64,000 bases of DNA from Chlorokybus atmophyticus (taxonomy: Eukaryota; Streptophyta; Chlorokybophyceae; Chlorokybales; Chlorokybaceae), in contig RHPI01002069.1 in NCBI GenBank assembly GCA_009103225.1, forward strand, positions 770,802 to 834,801, written 5' to 3'. A program made the translations under genes and the position numbers. Below are positions 23,250-35,000 of this stretch, piece after piece; the stretch's first letter is position 1, and every line of letters starts with the position of its first letter. The notes beneath the pieces are model-generated. The model was not told the DNA's origin, ran no database searches, and worked only from the letters and a program-made list of their open reading frames with translations.

Positions 23250-25337
23250 AGCGAGACGCATGCGGTGGTGCCCCTAAGGCCTCCCATGTGTAAAATTGAG
23301 GCGGACAGCAGCGCTTGCGTGGGGACAGCGCTGGAGCACAAGAGCACGCGGGAGCGGCCGGCAAGTGCGACGGTGGCATCGATTGTGTGGTCTTGTGTGC
23401 TGATGGTTGTCAGTTGAGGTGCGTGTGTGAGGTTCTTGTGTGGCGGAGAGCGCGTGCTGCTGTAGTATTGATTGAATGTGTAATGTACCCTTGTATATTG
23501 GCATATCATAGTTTACAAAATATGCATGCAATGTCATGCATATGACCGTGCTGACACATGCAATCCAACCCCACCACAGCACCTAACCGCCAGCAAGGGC
23601 ACCAGCACTACCCCAACTCCTAACCTATGGCACTACCAGACCTACTGCACGAAGAGGCAGGGAGCGAATGCGGGCGGGAGGGCCAGTCGCAGCGGTGCAA
23701 GCAGTTGCCCACTGCTGACGTTGACGTTGACAATGCAACCCTGTGCTGCGCTACAGCAAGGGCGTGTGATACTTTGTTGCCACTTGAAGGTTCGGTACAA
23801 TGTATACATGGCACTTGTATCAACAATGAGCACAAACAAGTGGTACTAAAGACCTACGACAACAACAATAGTCCTTGCTACCACAAGTACCACAGCAACG
23901 ACAATGACAACATGTGGCAGCCGGACAAGCATGAGGAGCTGGCGCAAAGCGTGGCAGCCACGTGCAAGGGGCTGGAAGAGGACCCGCTTCTCGCTCTCCG
24001 CACCCGCGCAGACAAGCAAGCTTTGCAACACACGCGTGCACACATGCACACGCACACGCAACTCTGTCGCCTCTCTTCCACACACCCAACAACATTGTGT
24101 TGGTGCCTACATTTGCATGCGTTCCAAGTCGGGGCTCTCAGCAGCGTGGCCATGCGCCAGACCGAGCGCACATGCCGAACGACACTCCTCAACCCACGTG
24201 GATGCAAACTACAAGCCAAACAGCTTAGGCAGGCTCTCTCGGTGCGTGCGTGCGTGGGTGGGTGGGTGTCGGTGTGCGTGTGGGTGTGGGTGTGAGCGTA
24301 TGGGTGGGTGGGTGTGGGTGTTGTGTCAACACACCTTTTCAGACAGGTTGCGACTATGGGGGGTGTGGTTGCGGACCTCCAGGATAGACTGGCGCTTGGG
24401 GGAGCCGCTGCTGCACGCGCAGGAGCTTCAGGTAGGTGCGTGCTGAGTGTTGTCAACAACAACAACAACAACAACGACTACCTGAGGCAACGCCCTGGCG
24501 TAGCCAAAAGTACCGCCAATTTGGGTGTGAATCACTCACGCAGCGCCGAGTCATCGTGATTGGTTAATGTGAATAGTGTTTGATGACATCGTGGTTGCAA
24601 TGCACATGAGAGTAATTGCAATTTCGTTGAAAGATGCGATGACAGTTATACGGTGTGACACTTTAAATTTGAACATGATCCGCAGCTCAAGGGGCCAGTA
24701 TGCATACAACTTCATGCGCTGGTCACATTCTCTGTTACCCAAGGCTTGACTGCAATTGGGCTCTATCAAATGCATGATCGCGCAAACGACATGCACACAC
24801 ATACCCCGGGGGGATGCACACACATGCAGTTGTCTGTGAGTGCATGTACTCTCGGGCATTTAATGATAATGACGCACAGTACGAGTTTGACAATTCGTTG
24901 CTATCGGATAGCAATCAGACATCATACAATATGAGATTCTGATATCACGCTTGCACAGCACAATCTGTAACTATTGCGTCAACAAGGGCTTTGTCCGTTT
25001 TTCCCAGAAAGATATGTGGCTCATAAGCCGGCGAGCAGCGAGCTTATGTGCTCACCAACATGGTTACGGCGTATACAGGCTGTAACCAAACCAGGTCTTC
25101 TTAATATGGCAATGCGCATAGGAAGGCAATAGGAGCAACACAGTCAACAAGTTAAGCGGCGCACATGTGCATGCACAATTGGACAAGATTAACACCACAG
25201 CTGCTTTGACAACTCTCTGGAAACGTGCAACATTTACAGACCTGTCCTATCTGATACTAACAAACTGCGCAGTGCACCTCTTTGAAAAACACCTAACTCT
25301 GTACACAACTGTACAAGTGAACTCGCTCGCGGACAAG
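23250..25337. other. Intergenic region with low-complexity frames, no supported gene
   Basis: A 222-codon frame at 23627-24295 and a short GGVVADLQDRLALGG frame near 24357 show no family signature and run into GT-rich repeats (24240-24322). An AACAAC repeat sits at about 24455-24473. I cannot exclude a lineage-specific gene at 23880-24430 but do not support one. Confidence 0.5.
24240..24322. repeat. GT-rich low-complexity tract
   Basis: Irregular GTGGGTGGGTGTGGGTG-type repeats on the plus strand, with several G3-4 runs that could form a G-quadruplex. Seen directly. Confidence 0.85.
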
Positions 25338-27499
25338 TCATGCACTGCCCCCAGCGGGAGCCTCCCTCGCCGAGTACTGCGGGAGCTCATAGCCGGGGAA
25401 CAACGCGCGCTCGGGTTGCAGCAAGTCACCATAGAAGCAGCTCAGGCCGGCCAACCCCGTGTACAGAGAGTATGGGTCGTCTGACTGCCACAGCTCCTCG
25501 TGCTCCATTGCGACCATTCCAAAAATGTTTGCGCGCTTCATATACTTCTCCTCCTGTGTGTGCTTGTACATCGCCAGCAGTGCATACCTGAGGTCGGCAC
25601 TAATGTGAGCTGTTTGACAACCGGCGCTGCTTGCGCATGGACACGCCCACACGCCCCAGCTTGCACACACGTGCAAAGAAAGTCGTATTGGTGGGGCTTG
25701 CGTGGTCTTGTTATGAACGCGAAGCAAGAAATGCGAAGCAAGAAACATGACTGCAACGCCTGTCACCCACCCATTTCCAGCAATCCCATGACACAGGCTG
25801 CGCCCAGGTTTGGTCAAGAGTCCTCTCCTCCACGTATCTTCAGCAAACAAGCGGGCGCTTTCAAGGTACTTCTGGTCCCCAAACACCTGAGCAACACGAA
25901 GTTAATCACTCACAAAGTCAACAGAACACTGTGGCCTTTCTGCTACTGTTAGAGCACCAGACATACTTGATGTGCCTTCAGCATTAAGAACACAGCACCA
26001 GGCGACCCATGGCACCACTGCACGAGCTCACCGCGCGAGCGTCCGGCTGTGAACACAATGAGGCTAACAGCAGAGCTCAAAGCGAGGTACTTTCTCAAAT
26101 TATGACAACATAGGATCGTTAACCGCAATGGACATGCTTGCAATCTAGCACGAGAGAGTGCAACAGTGTAATGTTATGAACAGTGCCTAGTGCTGGAGAG
26201 CTGTCCCTACCGCAGCCGTAAACTTGTAAACGCGAGCACTTCACTTACCAGTGCTGGGAAGGGACCCGTCCGGTCCAGCAACAGAACATACGTATTCAAT
26301 GGAGTCAACAACCAATTTGCGCCACCGCGCTTCTGCAACATCAGTGCACAACTTGAACTTGGTCATCAGGCTGGAAATCATGCCGATCTGTGTGTGCGAC
26401 CAACATGCAACGTACCAGGATGAGAACGCGCATGATACAGCCTCGGGAAGTGCAGCAGCACGTACAGAATGCCGCACAGCCCGTGAGCTGCTCCAAGGTA
26501 GCGCCTTCCATGCCAGTCATACATGAGCGGGGAATCTGCTATTGCGCCATCTTCCCCATCCCTGATGATATCCTCCACAACCTGCATGACAGTTGAGTCC
26601 ACTTCTTCAACGGTATCACTGTGTTCAGCAGAGAACCAAACATCACTACCTCAAATAGCATCCTGTCATTGAACAAAGTGACTTCTGCAGGGTCACCAAC
26701 GTAGCGCTGAGCGTGGAGGAGAGCGAGCAAGTAGCCCGCGCGTCCATATAGGAGTTCGCTGCTCGTGACGTTCGGACCCAAGCAGAGTGGTTGCAGCTGG
26801 GGTTGCATGGAATATGTGAGGATTGTGACGCAGCAAGACTGCAGTGTGGACCCCAACCAGCACGCACCGACCTTCTCAAGCCTGCTGATCCATGTCGACT
26901 CGCTCGCATTTGGTATTGCGGGTGTCACCATCAAACACACCGCAGAAACGCCTGCTTCACCAGTGTGAAATGTGACAACCTGTACCAAACAACATGCATG
27001 CAGCAACGTTGAGTACCATGTGGTGACAGGGTATTGGTTAGACACGTTGAAGCTCGTGAGCATGCATGCAAGCATGCACTGCAACAGCCCGCAGACGTGC
27101 ACCTGCTCAGGCCGACCATGTGGCACACCCTCGAGAACGCCTCTCCCGGCAATGGTTGCGTAGTTCTTGCTCAGCTCCCAGCACTCTCCGCGTTGGTCAT
27201 CAGGCAGGCTTTCATTGCGGGACAGCAGGTAGAACGCCAGCGCTATGCCGGCAGACCCCACATACACGCCTGTTTCAGCATACGCATTGCGCCCGTCGAA
27301 TGGAAAGTTGTGCCGGATAATCTTCGCACCGGCAGCCACCCGTGAGCGCAGTGCGTCCGTCCATGCCGAGTCTGTTGTCGACGGGGCACTGTCCTCGTCA
27401 AAGTTGTTGATGAAATACCTGCATCAGAACCAAGAGAAACAGTCTCAGCTTACGAAGTCAAGACCACCTTGTAAGCAACAGATATGCTCGCATGTTCAT
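25338..27499 (-). CDS. LanC-like protein (LANCL/GCR2 family)
   Basis: Exons on the minus strand are 27499-27468, 27418-27103, 26979-26864 (3' end tentative), 26758 to about 26636, about 26615-26416, 26332-26249, 26046-25967, 25886-25771 and 25587-25338. LANCL proteins are zinc-dependent glutathione-conjugating enzymes with an alpha/alpha barrel built from GxxG repeats. The repeats are visible as AETGVYVGSAGIAL, FHTGEAGVSAV, ELLYGRAGYLLALL, YLGAAHGLCGILY, LVQWCHGSPGAVFLM, LCHGIAGNG and YSLYTGLAGLSC. The zinc ligands are present: Cys of WCHGSPG and the Cys-His pair of LCHGIAG. The C-terminus PERALFPGYELP is typical. The start MNMRAYLLLTRYFINNF keeps frame across the first intron. Two junctions are uncertain: the 3' end of exon 3 and the exon 4 to exon 5 link near 26610-26640, where no normal-length intron keeps frame. 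Confidence 0.87.
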
Positions 27500-29058
27500 T
27501 GTCTCCTGAATGCAATGAGGCTGGCACCACCAAGGACGTGCCTGCCGTTCTCAGAAACCTTCAGCGCAGTCATGCTGCCTGGAGTTGAGAAGAGAGCGCC
27601 ACTAGCTGCACGAGTCAAGGGAACCTTCAGAGCTGTTGCGGTTTTCCTGCAATTAGACGTGTAAACAGCTGTAATCGGTTTCAGGTAGATGTAACAACCT
27701 ATCATAGCTTATAGTGTTTCTGTGCAGAAGGTGCATTGAAAGATTAGACACTGCTTCACCTCAACATGCATGCTGAAGACATGTCTCGACTTCAGATGCT
27801 GCAATGAACGATATTTTTCTTTCTTAGGTACTGCTTCCAGTTGTAATGGTGATTTGCTGCATGCGTGAACAGACGTAACGACCTAGTAAGCCAGTGCAAA
27901 GCTGCTGACTGCATCTCATCCAGCCAACCAGCACGCATTGTTCATTGGGCAAACCTGCCTCTTCGACCTGGAAGCCTTCGTCCTCGCACCGTTAGCGCCG
28001 CTTGGCCGCAGCTGACGACAACTGAGCAAAACAACAGCTCCGCAGCTCGCTCTACCAGCAGCGCAACTCGCCGCCGCCACCATCCCCCCAACAAAACTGC
28101 AGCCTGCTACCAAGCATGCATGCAAGCAAAGGCAAGCGTCACGCTCAAACCTCCGTAGCGTTTTGCTGCGCGTGTACGCCGTGACTGTGTTCCAGTGTGA
28201 CGGTGGCAGATCTCCCGCCTAATGTAAACACCAGGCTTGAGGCGGCGGAGGCGGAGGCGGAGGCGAAGGCGGTGCTTGTCCTGGTTAGCTTTCACAAAGG
28301 GCAGCATTTGAAGGTTGGGGTCTGTGAAGTTTGTTTCCCCCAATGACGTGTATGACTCGTAGCAGCAGCAGGAGGCTCAATCTGCTGTGTTTAAGCAGCT
28401 GCTGAGCATAGCATGCTGAGCGAGCTACTGCTTGGGCTGTATGTTCATCAGCGGCTCAGCCTCACGCTCGAAGCTGAATGACCAACGGGCAGGTAATGGG
28501 TGTGACGTTCACGCTAAACGGAAGCATGTGCGATTGTGTTGAGCGTCTCTCTTTCCGCATGTGTTGCATGCTGGTTCACCTCAAGCAGCAATACAATCTG
28601 TTCAGCAGATTCTTAGCCTGGTAGACCGTTGAGTCGAGGACCTGCTAGACATACTGTTCTGTGTGCAATCTGAGAACATTATGTCTAGCAGAACTTCGTC
28701 ACTGCTTGCTGAGCTTGCTTCATTGCTAAGCTCAGGCCACAGCCATCAGTGCAACTCCCCTTGCCTGCCTGGACGCATTGGTTGGCATGGACATAGGGAA
28801 GTAAGAGGACTGGCACGCAAGCTCACGTCAAGCACGTTAGATGTTACAAGCACGAGCTTCGCACCACTCGGTTGCGTTATCACAGCTCTAGAGACTTCTG
28901 GCCTAAAGCACCGACAATGCGCTTGTGTTAAGCATACGTGAGTTTTGTGGCTGTTCACACTGCATCACTGAGCCAGTCAGATCCTGTAGACCAGCTGTCA
29001 CTGTACAGCTTTGCACTATGGCAGGTGCCAGCCACATGCAGGGCGCTTGTTGGCTGCG
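27500..29058. other. Spacer between LanC-like and BRCA2 genes
   Basis: No conserved frame in most of the stretch. A GGCGGA hexamer-like tract lies near 28240-28265. A 40-codon frame at 28681-28800 (starting MSSRTSSLLAELASLLSSGH) ends at a GTAAGAGG donor and could be a first exon of the BRCA2 gene, but I could not connect it in phase to the next exon. Confidence 0.5.
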
Positions 29059-32000
29059 ATGGCAGATGTGCGAGTGTGTCGAACAGCCACTGGCTGGCAA
29101 GCTATCCCCATTGCCCGCGAACATTGCATCACATTGCAACCCGACAGCGGTCCGGAGCATGCACCCTTATCGCTGGAAGCGGCGTTCTTGGATAGCCAGC
29201 ACGAAAGCCAGCAGCTTCTGCAATACATTAACTACCTGACAGGTGCTAGTGATCTGGTGACAACTGTGCAGCGTTGCCTTGTCCAGCAAGTCCATGCTGA
29301 TGGTGTCAGCTCTGTAGGCCGTAAAGCAACTTCAGGGCATCAACAGCGCAAACAGCCTACTCCATTATGGGAGCTCGACTTGCAAACCGTAGAAGGTTGG
29401 CTACTTGACTCAAACAATCGTACTAAGGGGCTCACTGGCTGGATTGCTTACTTGTCATGCAATGCAGAGACTCAGGCGACACCGCCTCCAGCAGTGGCAG
29501 ACGGTCAACAGGCACATCTTGCCACAGATGTGGACACACCACTTGTCACGAGAACCTTGGATTTCTCAGAAGCTGTAAGCACACCTTCAGATGAGCAAGG
29601 TATGTTGAACCTAGCATGCCTTATTGTCTCTGTAGAGGTCGAGACACATGTAGGTCAGCATGCTATGCGCAACTGACTTGGATTCTATACTCCAGAAGAT
29701 GCGCCTACTTCGTCAGTCAGCAAGCGTCTGGTGCTTACGTTGGCTCAACGGGTTATAGAAGCTAGTGGGCGTGCGGACTGCGATGGCATTGTCGACGATA
29801 CGGCAGCTCCCAATGATGTGCAATGTGTCCTCTTAACAGGCACCTCTCTGTTGCCACGCATGCGTGCGGAACCACACCGCAGCGCTCCGGCCAGTCCGTT
29901 GAACACAACAGCAACTTCTCAGGGGCAGGGTGCTCATCCTGATTCCGTTGACCACCAGGAGGGCAGCTTTGAGGACGGTAGCGCTCCAGAAGTGCTGGCT
30001 TATGAAACGGTGCTGCAGTCTGCAGATACGCCTTCAACTTCTTACCAGCAAAACGATGATGGAGCGGTTACTAGCACGTGTCATGCTACACACTGCACCA
30101 CACTTGCTGGCACAAGCACCAGCCCAGCACGTGCAAGCACTAAGACAGACCCATGCAGTGAACAGGCGATGACGCTGCACGCTGTTCCTAGTCCGAGCAG
30201 GACAAGCAAGGTTCCAGAAGCAGCGACACCCGTGTGGCAGTCTCAGCGCGTGCGTCTTCCGTGTTTCCTGCATGCATTCGGTGCGTCACCCGCTACCCAG
30301 CAGCAGAACACTCAGGAAGAAAGCAACCAGCAGGGCTTCTACCTCACGGCAGGCATCACACAACAGGTACCTGCAATGTGTGCCCTCAACGCGGCCCTTA
30401 GGGCTCAACGTATGTCCTTTGCAGGGCAACGCAACCCCTCTTCCACAGCACACCTGTGGGGGTTACTTCACTGGTGGTGACAACCAGAAACAACATCATC
30501 CACCGTCCCCTGAGACAGCAACATCACCAGCAGCACAACATCTGCAAGTATTTTATGAGCATCAGGCTGTGTTTGGCAACCTGGACGCTGCTGTAGCAAA
30601 CAGATTGGCAGCCACGGTTGCTGACATGTTTAACCTTGATGACAAAGACGCTGCGGAGGACATGGCTCTTGTGCAGCCCGTCAAACGCATCAGAGTGCAA
30701 GATGGGCCCCCAGTGGCAGGCTCTTCTGGCTTTCGAGCAGTCAACAGGCTGAAGTCATTTGCGGAACAGGCGTCTGCTGGCAACACAGTGCCACAAAATC
30801 CAGGCGGCATCAGGCTGTTTGAGGCAATGTCACTTCGCAGTGAAGTTTATGCAGGTGAAGATCAGCAAGCTTCTGCAACAGCAGCTTGCCCGAAAACCAG
30901 CGAGCTGAACGCGGCAGAGCAGACAATATTGGAAGCTGCACACGAGCCCCAAGACGCATTGGGGAAGGATGATGGTATTCAGCTGAGGGCAGGGGAGCCC
31001 AACCGCATGTACATGCATGGTGCTGCAGCCAGCGGTTGTCAAGGAGCTGCAACGACACTCACGCGTGTTGACAGCGGTAACAGGCAGTTTGTTTCTGATG
31101 TGCAAAGGCGGAGCGCTTCGGTTCCGCCTTCAAGCTCAATTGGTCCCATCGCTACCAACATCGCAGCAACCACCTTATTCACAACGAGCTTGGGAAGACA
31201 GCTGCCTCCAGCCAGCCCAACGGCCATCAAGCGAGTACAGGCAATCCTGCAAGAGGTTGACGGCACAGAGGCTGGTGATGCTCATTCACTCAAACGGCTA
31301 GCGCACGAGGGCATTTTTCAAGTGCCACCTGCTAAAAGGCTCGCTGCTTTAGCAGCACCAGCAGTGAACACCGGCAACGCCATTGCTGGTTTACTGACAA
31401 CAGCCTCAGGAAAGGCGCTTGCTCCAGCCAGCTCCGCTGCCATGAGACGCGCACAAGAAATCCTTGACGCAGTTGGCAAGGCTAATGGTGCTGACCATGC
31501 GCTTAATGGGAAACCTAGCAACTCAGGCCAACAGGTTGCGGGGCAACCTGGTCGCGCTCCAAGTGTTTGTCTCCCACATGCTGATCGGGCTGTCACAAGT
31601 GCTGCTACCAACATCGCAGTAACGTCCTTATTTACAACGGGCTTGGGAAGACAGCTGCCTCCAGCCAGCCCAACGGCCATCAAGCGAGTACAGGCAATCC
31701 TGCAAGAGGTTGACGGCACAGAGGCTGGTGATGCTCGTTCCCTCAAACGGCTAGCGCACGAGGGCACTTTTCAAGTGCCACCTGCTAAAAGGCTCGCTGC
31801 TTCAGCAGCACCAGCAGTGAACACTGGCAACACCATTGCTGGTTTACTAACAACAGCCTCAGGAAAGGCGCTTGATCCAGCTAGCCCCGCTGCCATGAGA
31901 TCCGCACAAGCAATCCTGGACGCAATTGGCAAGCCTAATGGTGTTGACCATGCGCTCAATGGGAAACCCAGCAACTCAGGCCAACAGGTTGCGGGGCAAC

Positions 32001-35000
32001 CTGGTCGCGCTCCAAGTGTTTGTCTCCCACATGCTGATCAGGCTGTCACAAGTGCTGCGCCTCCTGCTGCTACATCCATGTTGACAACAGGTGGAGGGAG
32101 ACAGCTACTAGCGGCTATCCCAGCAGAGTCACCCGCCACATTGCAAGAACAGCAGTTGTCTACTGCCAAGGCTTACAAAGCAGAACCTATCCGGTCCACC
32201 ATGATTGTGTCTGCACTGGGAGGGCGTCCTCGTCGCAGGTTGGACAAGTGTAGTCATGGCTGCACGCCGCTGCATGCTGCACGCCCTGCAGGGTAATTAG
32301 GTCGTTTGTGTCGGCCAGATTCATCACTCCCACCTCAGCCTTGAGGCTGCAGACGCGAAGCCCCAATGAACCAGACGACTCTTCAAGTGTTGCTGCTGAA
32401 CATGCTGGACACATGTCAAAGCCTGTGAGATGGACACTGCATGACATGTACGCAAGCCGTGCAAAGCGCATTCCACTTGTGGAGTTCTTCGAACATGCTC
32501 CTCAAGACAGCACTCTGGTCAGTTGTTCACAAAGTGTTGTTGATGTTAACATTATGCTGGTATGCGACAAAGGACTGACACTGACGACTTGTTGCAGCAG
32601 GCTTGCTGTGACGATAAGCAAATACACTTACCTGCAGGGAGCCCACTGGTGAATCTGAGGGTAAAAGGTGCGTGCCATGCTTTCTGCAGGGCTCTTCCGT
32701 GAATCTGCTTCCTCGTGTGGTTGACTCGTCGCTACATGGTTTGGTTGCAGACAGTAGCGGACTGCAATTGCGGTCTGCGGACTTTAGAGAGATGTTACTG
32801 GCTGCTGGAGTTGACAAGAACGCAGCCTCTGAACAGTGAGATGATGCATTGCCAAGCTTGCTGCCAAGCAATTTCTGCGGTGCTTATCATGCTCCGTGCG
32901 ATGTAGCTGGGTCCAGAACCATTTCCAGTGGATCGTGTGGAAACTCGCAAGCTATGAGCAGAGCTTCCCGCAGTATCGAGGGCACTGCTTAACACCATCA
33001 CGCGTTCTTGACCAGCTAAAGTACAGGTAAGGTCGAGATTGGCTGTTGAAAGGGAATCTGGGACGATCAAGCCAAGATGACATGCATGCAGGTACGAACG
33101 CGAGGTACATCAAGGTCAGCGGTCAGTGCTGACGAAGATGATGGAGAAGGACTTTCCAGCTGCGGCACCCATGGTGTTGTGTGTATCCCACATTACGGAC
33201 TTGGGGAGTCTAGACTCGAGTCCGACAGGTGTCAATACAAAGGATGACCATGAGAGCGCAGTCAGGGGGGCAAAAGCGCTTGAAGCAACTGCTGGTCAGC
33301 GCGATAAGGTGGCCTCAACTGCAAAGCCGGCAGTCATTGAAGTGACTGATGGTTGGTGAGTGTGTTGTATCCCCGTGCTATGTGTATGTCCTAGTAACTT
33401 GGTCACTAGGAACAGCGGAGACCGTGTTGCGGCACGGAGCTTTAACAAGAATTCCTGCAGGTACTCCCTAAATGCGGAGTTGGACGCACCCCTGTCAACT
33501 TACTTGCGTAATGGCAAACTGTGCATTGGGCAGAAACTGCAGGTAGGGCTGATGCGTGTGTTTATGGCCTGTATCGGCAGTGCCTGAACTGACTTGATCA
33601 ATGCTTGGGACACGCTGAAGTTCGTCGCTTACTTTCCAGATATGTAACGCGGTGCTTCTGAACAGCACTGAGGGCTTGCCACCATTGGAGGTAGGGACAC
33701 TTCACATAATTGCCACGACATGATGATGTTGTCATGACGGTAGCCAATATTGATGTTGGTGACAGGGTTGCAAGACAATATACCTGCGCCTGCATGCAAA
33801 CAGTACAAGGAGGGCTCACTGGGCTTTGAAACTTGGACATGGTAGGGCTGTGTTCCACATCACCTGTTAACACACTGCATTTATCCGCCGCAGCATGCAC
33901 AGACGGTCAAGCAATAGTTGACGAGGACGTCTATTTGGTCAGCAATGGAAGCTGATTGTAGTTGAGTCATCATGGGTTGTAAGCTTGAGAGGATCTAAAC
34001 ATGGTGTTGGCAGCCTGCTGATGGTTGTTGCATGCGTCTTTGCAGGACGCCAATACTTTCCCATTGCCCTCAGGACAGCTGTAGCTGGTGGCGGCATGGT
34101 GCCTTTGACTGCCATTGTTGTCAGTAGGGCGTACCCACTTGTTTACAAGGAGAGGTAGGATGCAGCAGGATGTAATTGGACTCTTGCACCTCCTTGCGGG
34201 CAGACTGTCTTAGCTTGCTTGACAGCCAGTATTGCGTGCACCGCAGGCTACCAAATGGTATTGGGAGCATAGACCGTTCTGCACGCGCTGAAGAGCACGC
34301 CAGTCGGAAGTTTTATGCCAGGTGAGAATGTGCCTTTAGCCATGTTGTTGTTTGCTCAAGCACTCGAGCGTTTGCGGGTTGTCATGGGAAGATCATGCGC
34401 ATCCTTGTCGGTCCACAAACATACGCGCACGTGTGGACACACAGGGTAGCTTGCTGTCTGCTGGGCTGTTACTCTGCCTGCATTTTTGTTCAACACCAGC
34501 CTTTCTGTCCAGGAAAGCTCAACTTGTGGAAGCAGTCATGCAGCAGCATCACTTGGAAATGGCCAAGCAAGCACCAGCACAGCAATTAAAGTGAGCGACA
34601 GTGGCTTATGACTTGCCATGACAAGGTCATTGGCAAACTGTCTTGCGTCATGCAGGATGGATTCGGGTGTGGCACTCTATGAGGCTGCCATCACGGCTGC
34701 TGACCAAGCCACGTTCATGGCTGAGCTGACAGCCTCTCAGCACGAGGAGTTGTCGGCTTACATGCGAGAGCATGAGGTATGAAAACATGAGCTGCAGCGC
34801 TTGTCTGGTTTCGTTCAGACAGCAAATGCGGCATGTCATGTCATGTGACCCTTGTCGTTGCCTGCATGTCGGCGTGGCAGGGAGCCCGTGTTGAGCAATG
34901 TTATGTTAAGCTGACTGCCACCACTAATTGCAGGAAGAGCAGCGTCAGTTACTGCAGGACAGATTGCAAGAAGCCCTCGAGGAGGCCAATCTCACAGAGC

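Noticed and set aside
23627-24295. 222-codon open frame in the large spacer
   Set aside because: It ends in a GT-rich repeat, has no family match and the opposite strand is open as well.
32731-32752. A 12-bp intron in BRCA2 at 32739-32750
   Set aside because: GT and AG flank it, but 12 bp is too short for an intron and the frame reads through ([10 protein letters not shown]), so it is coding.
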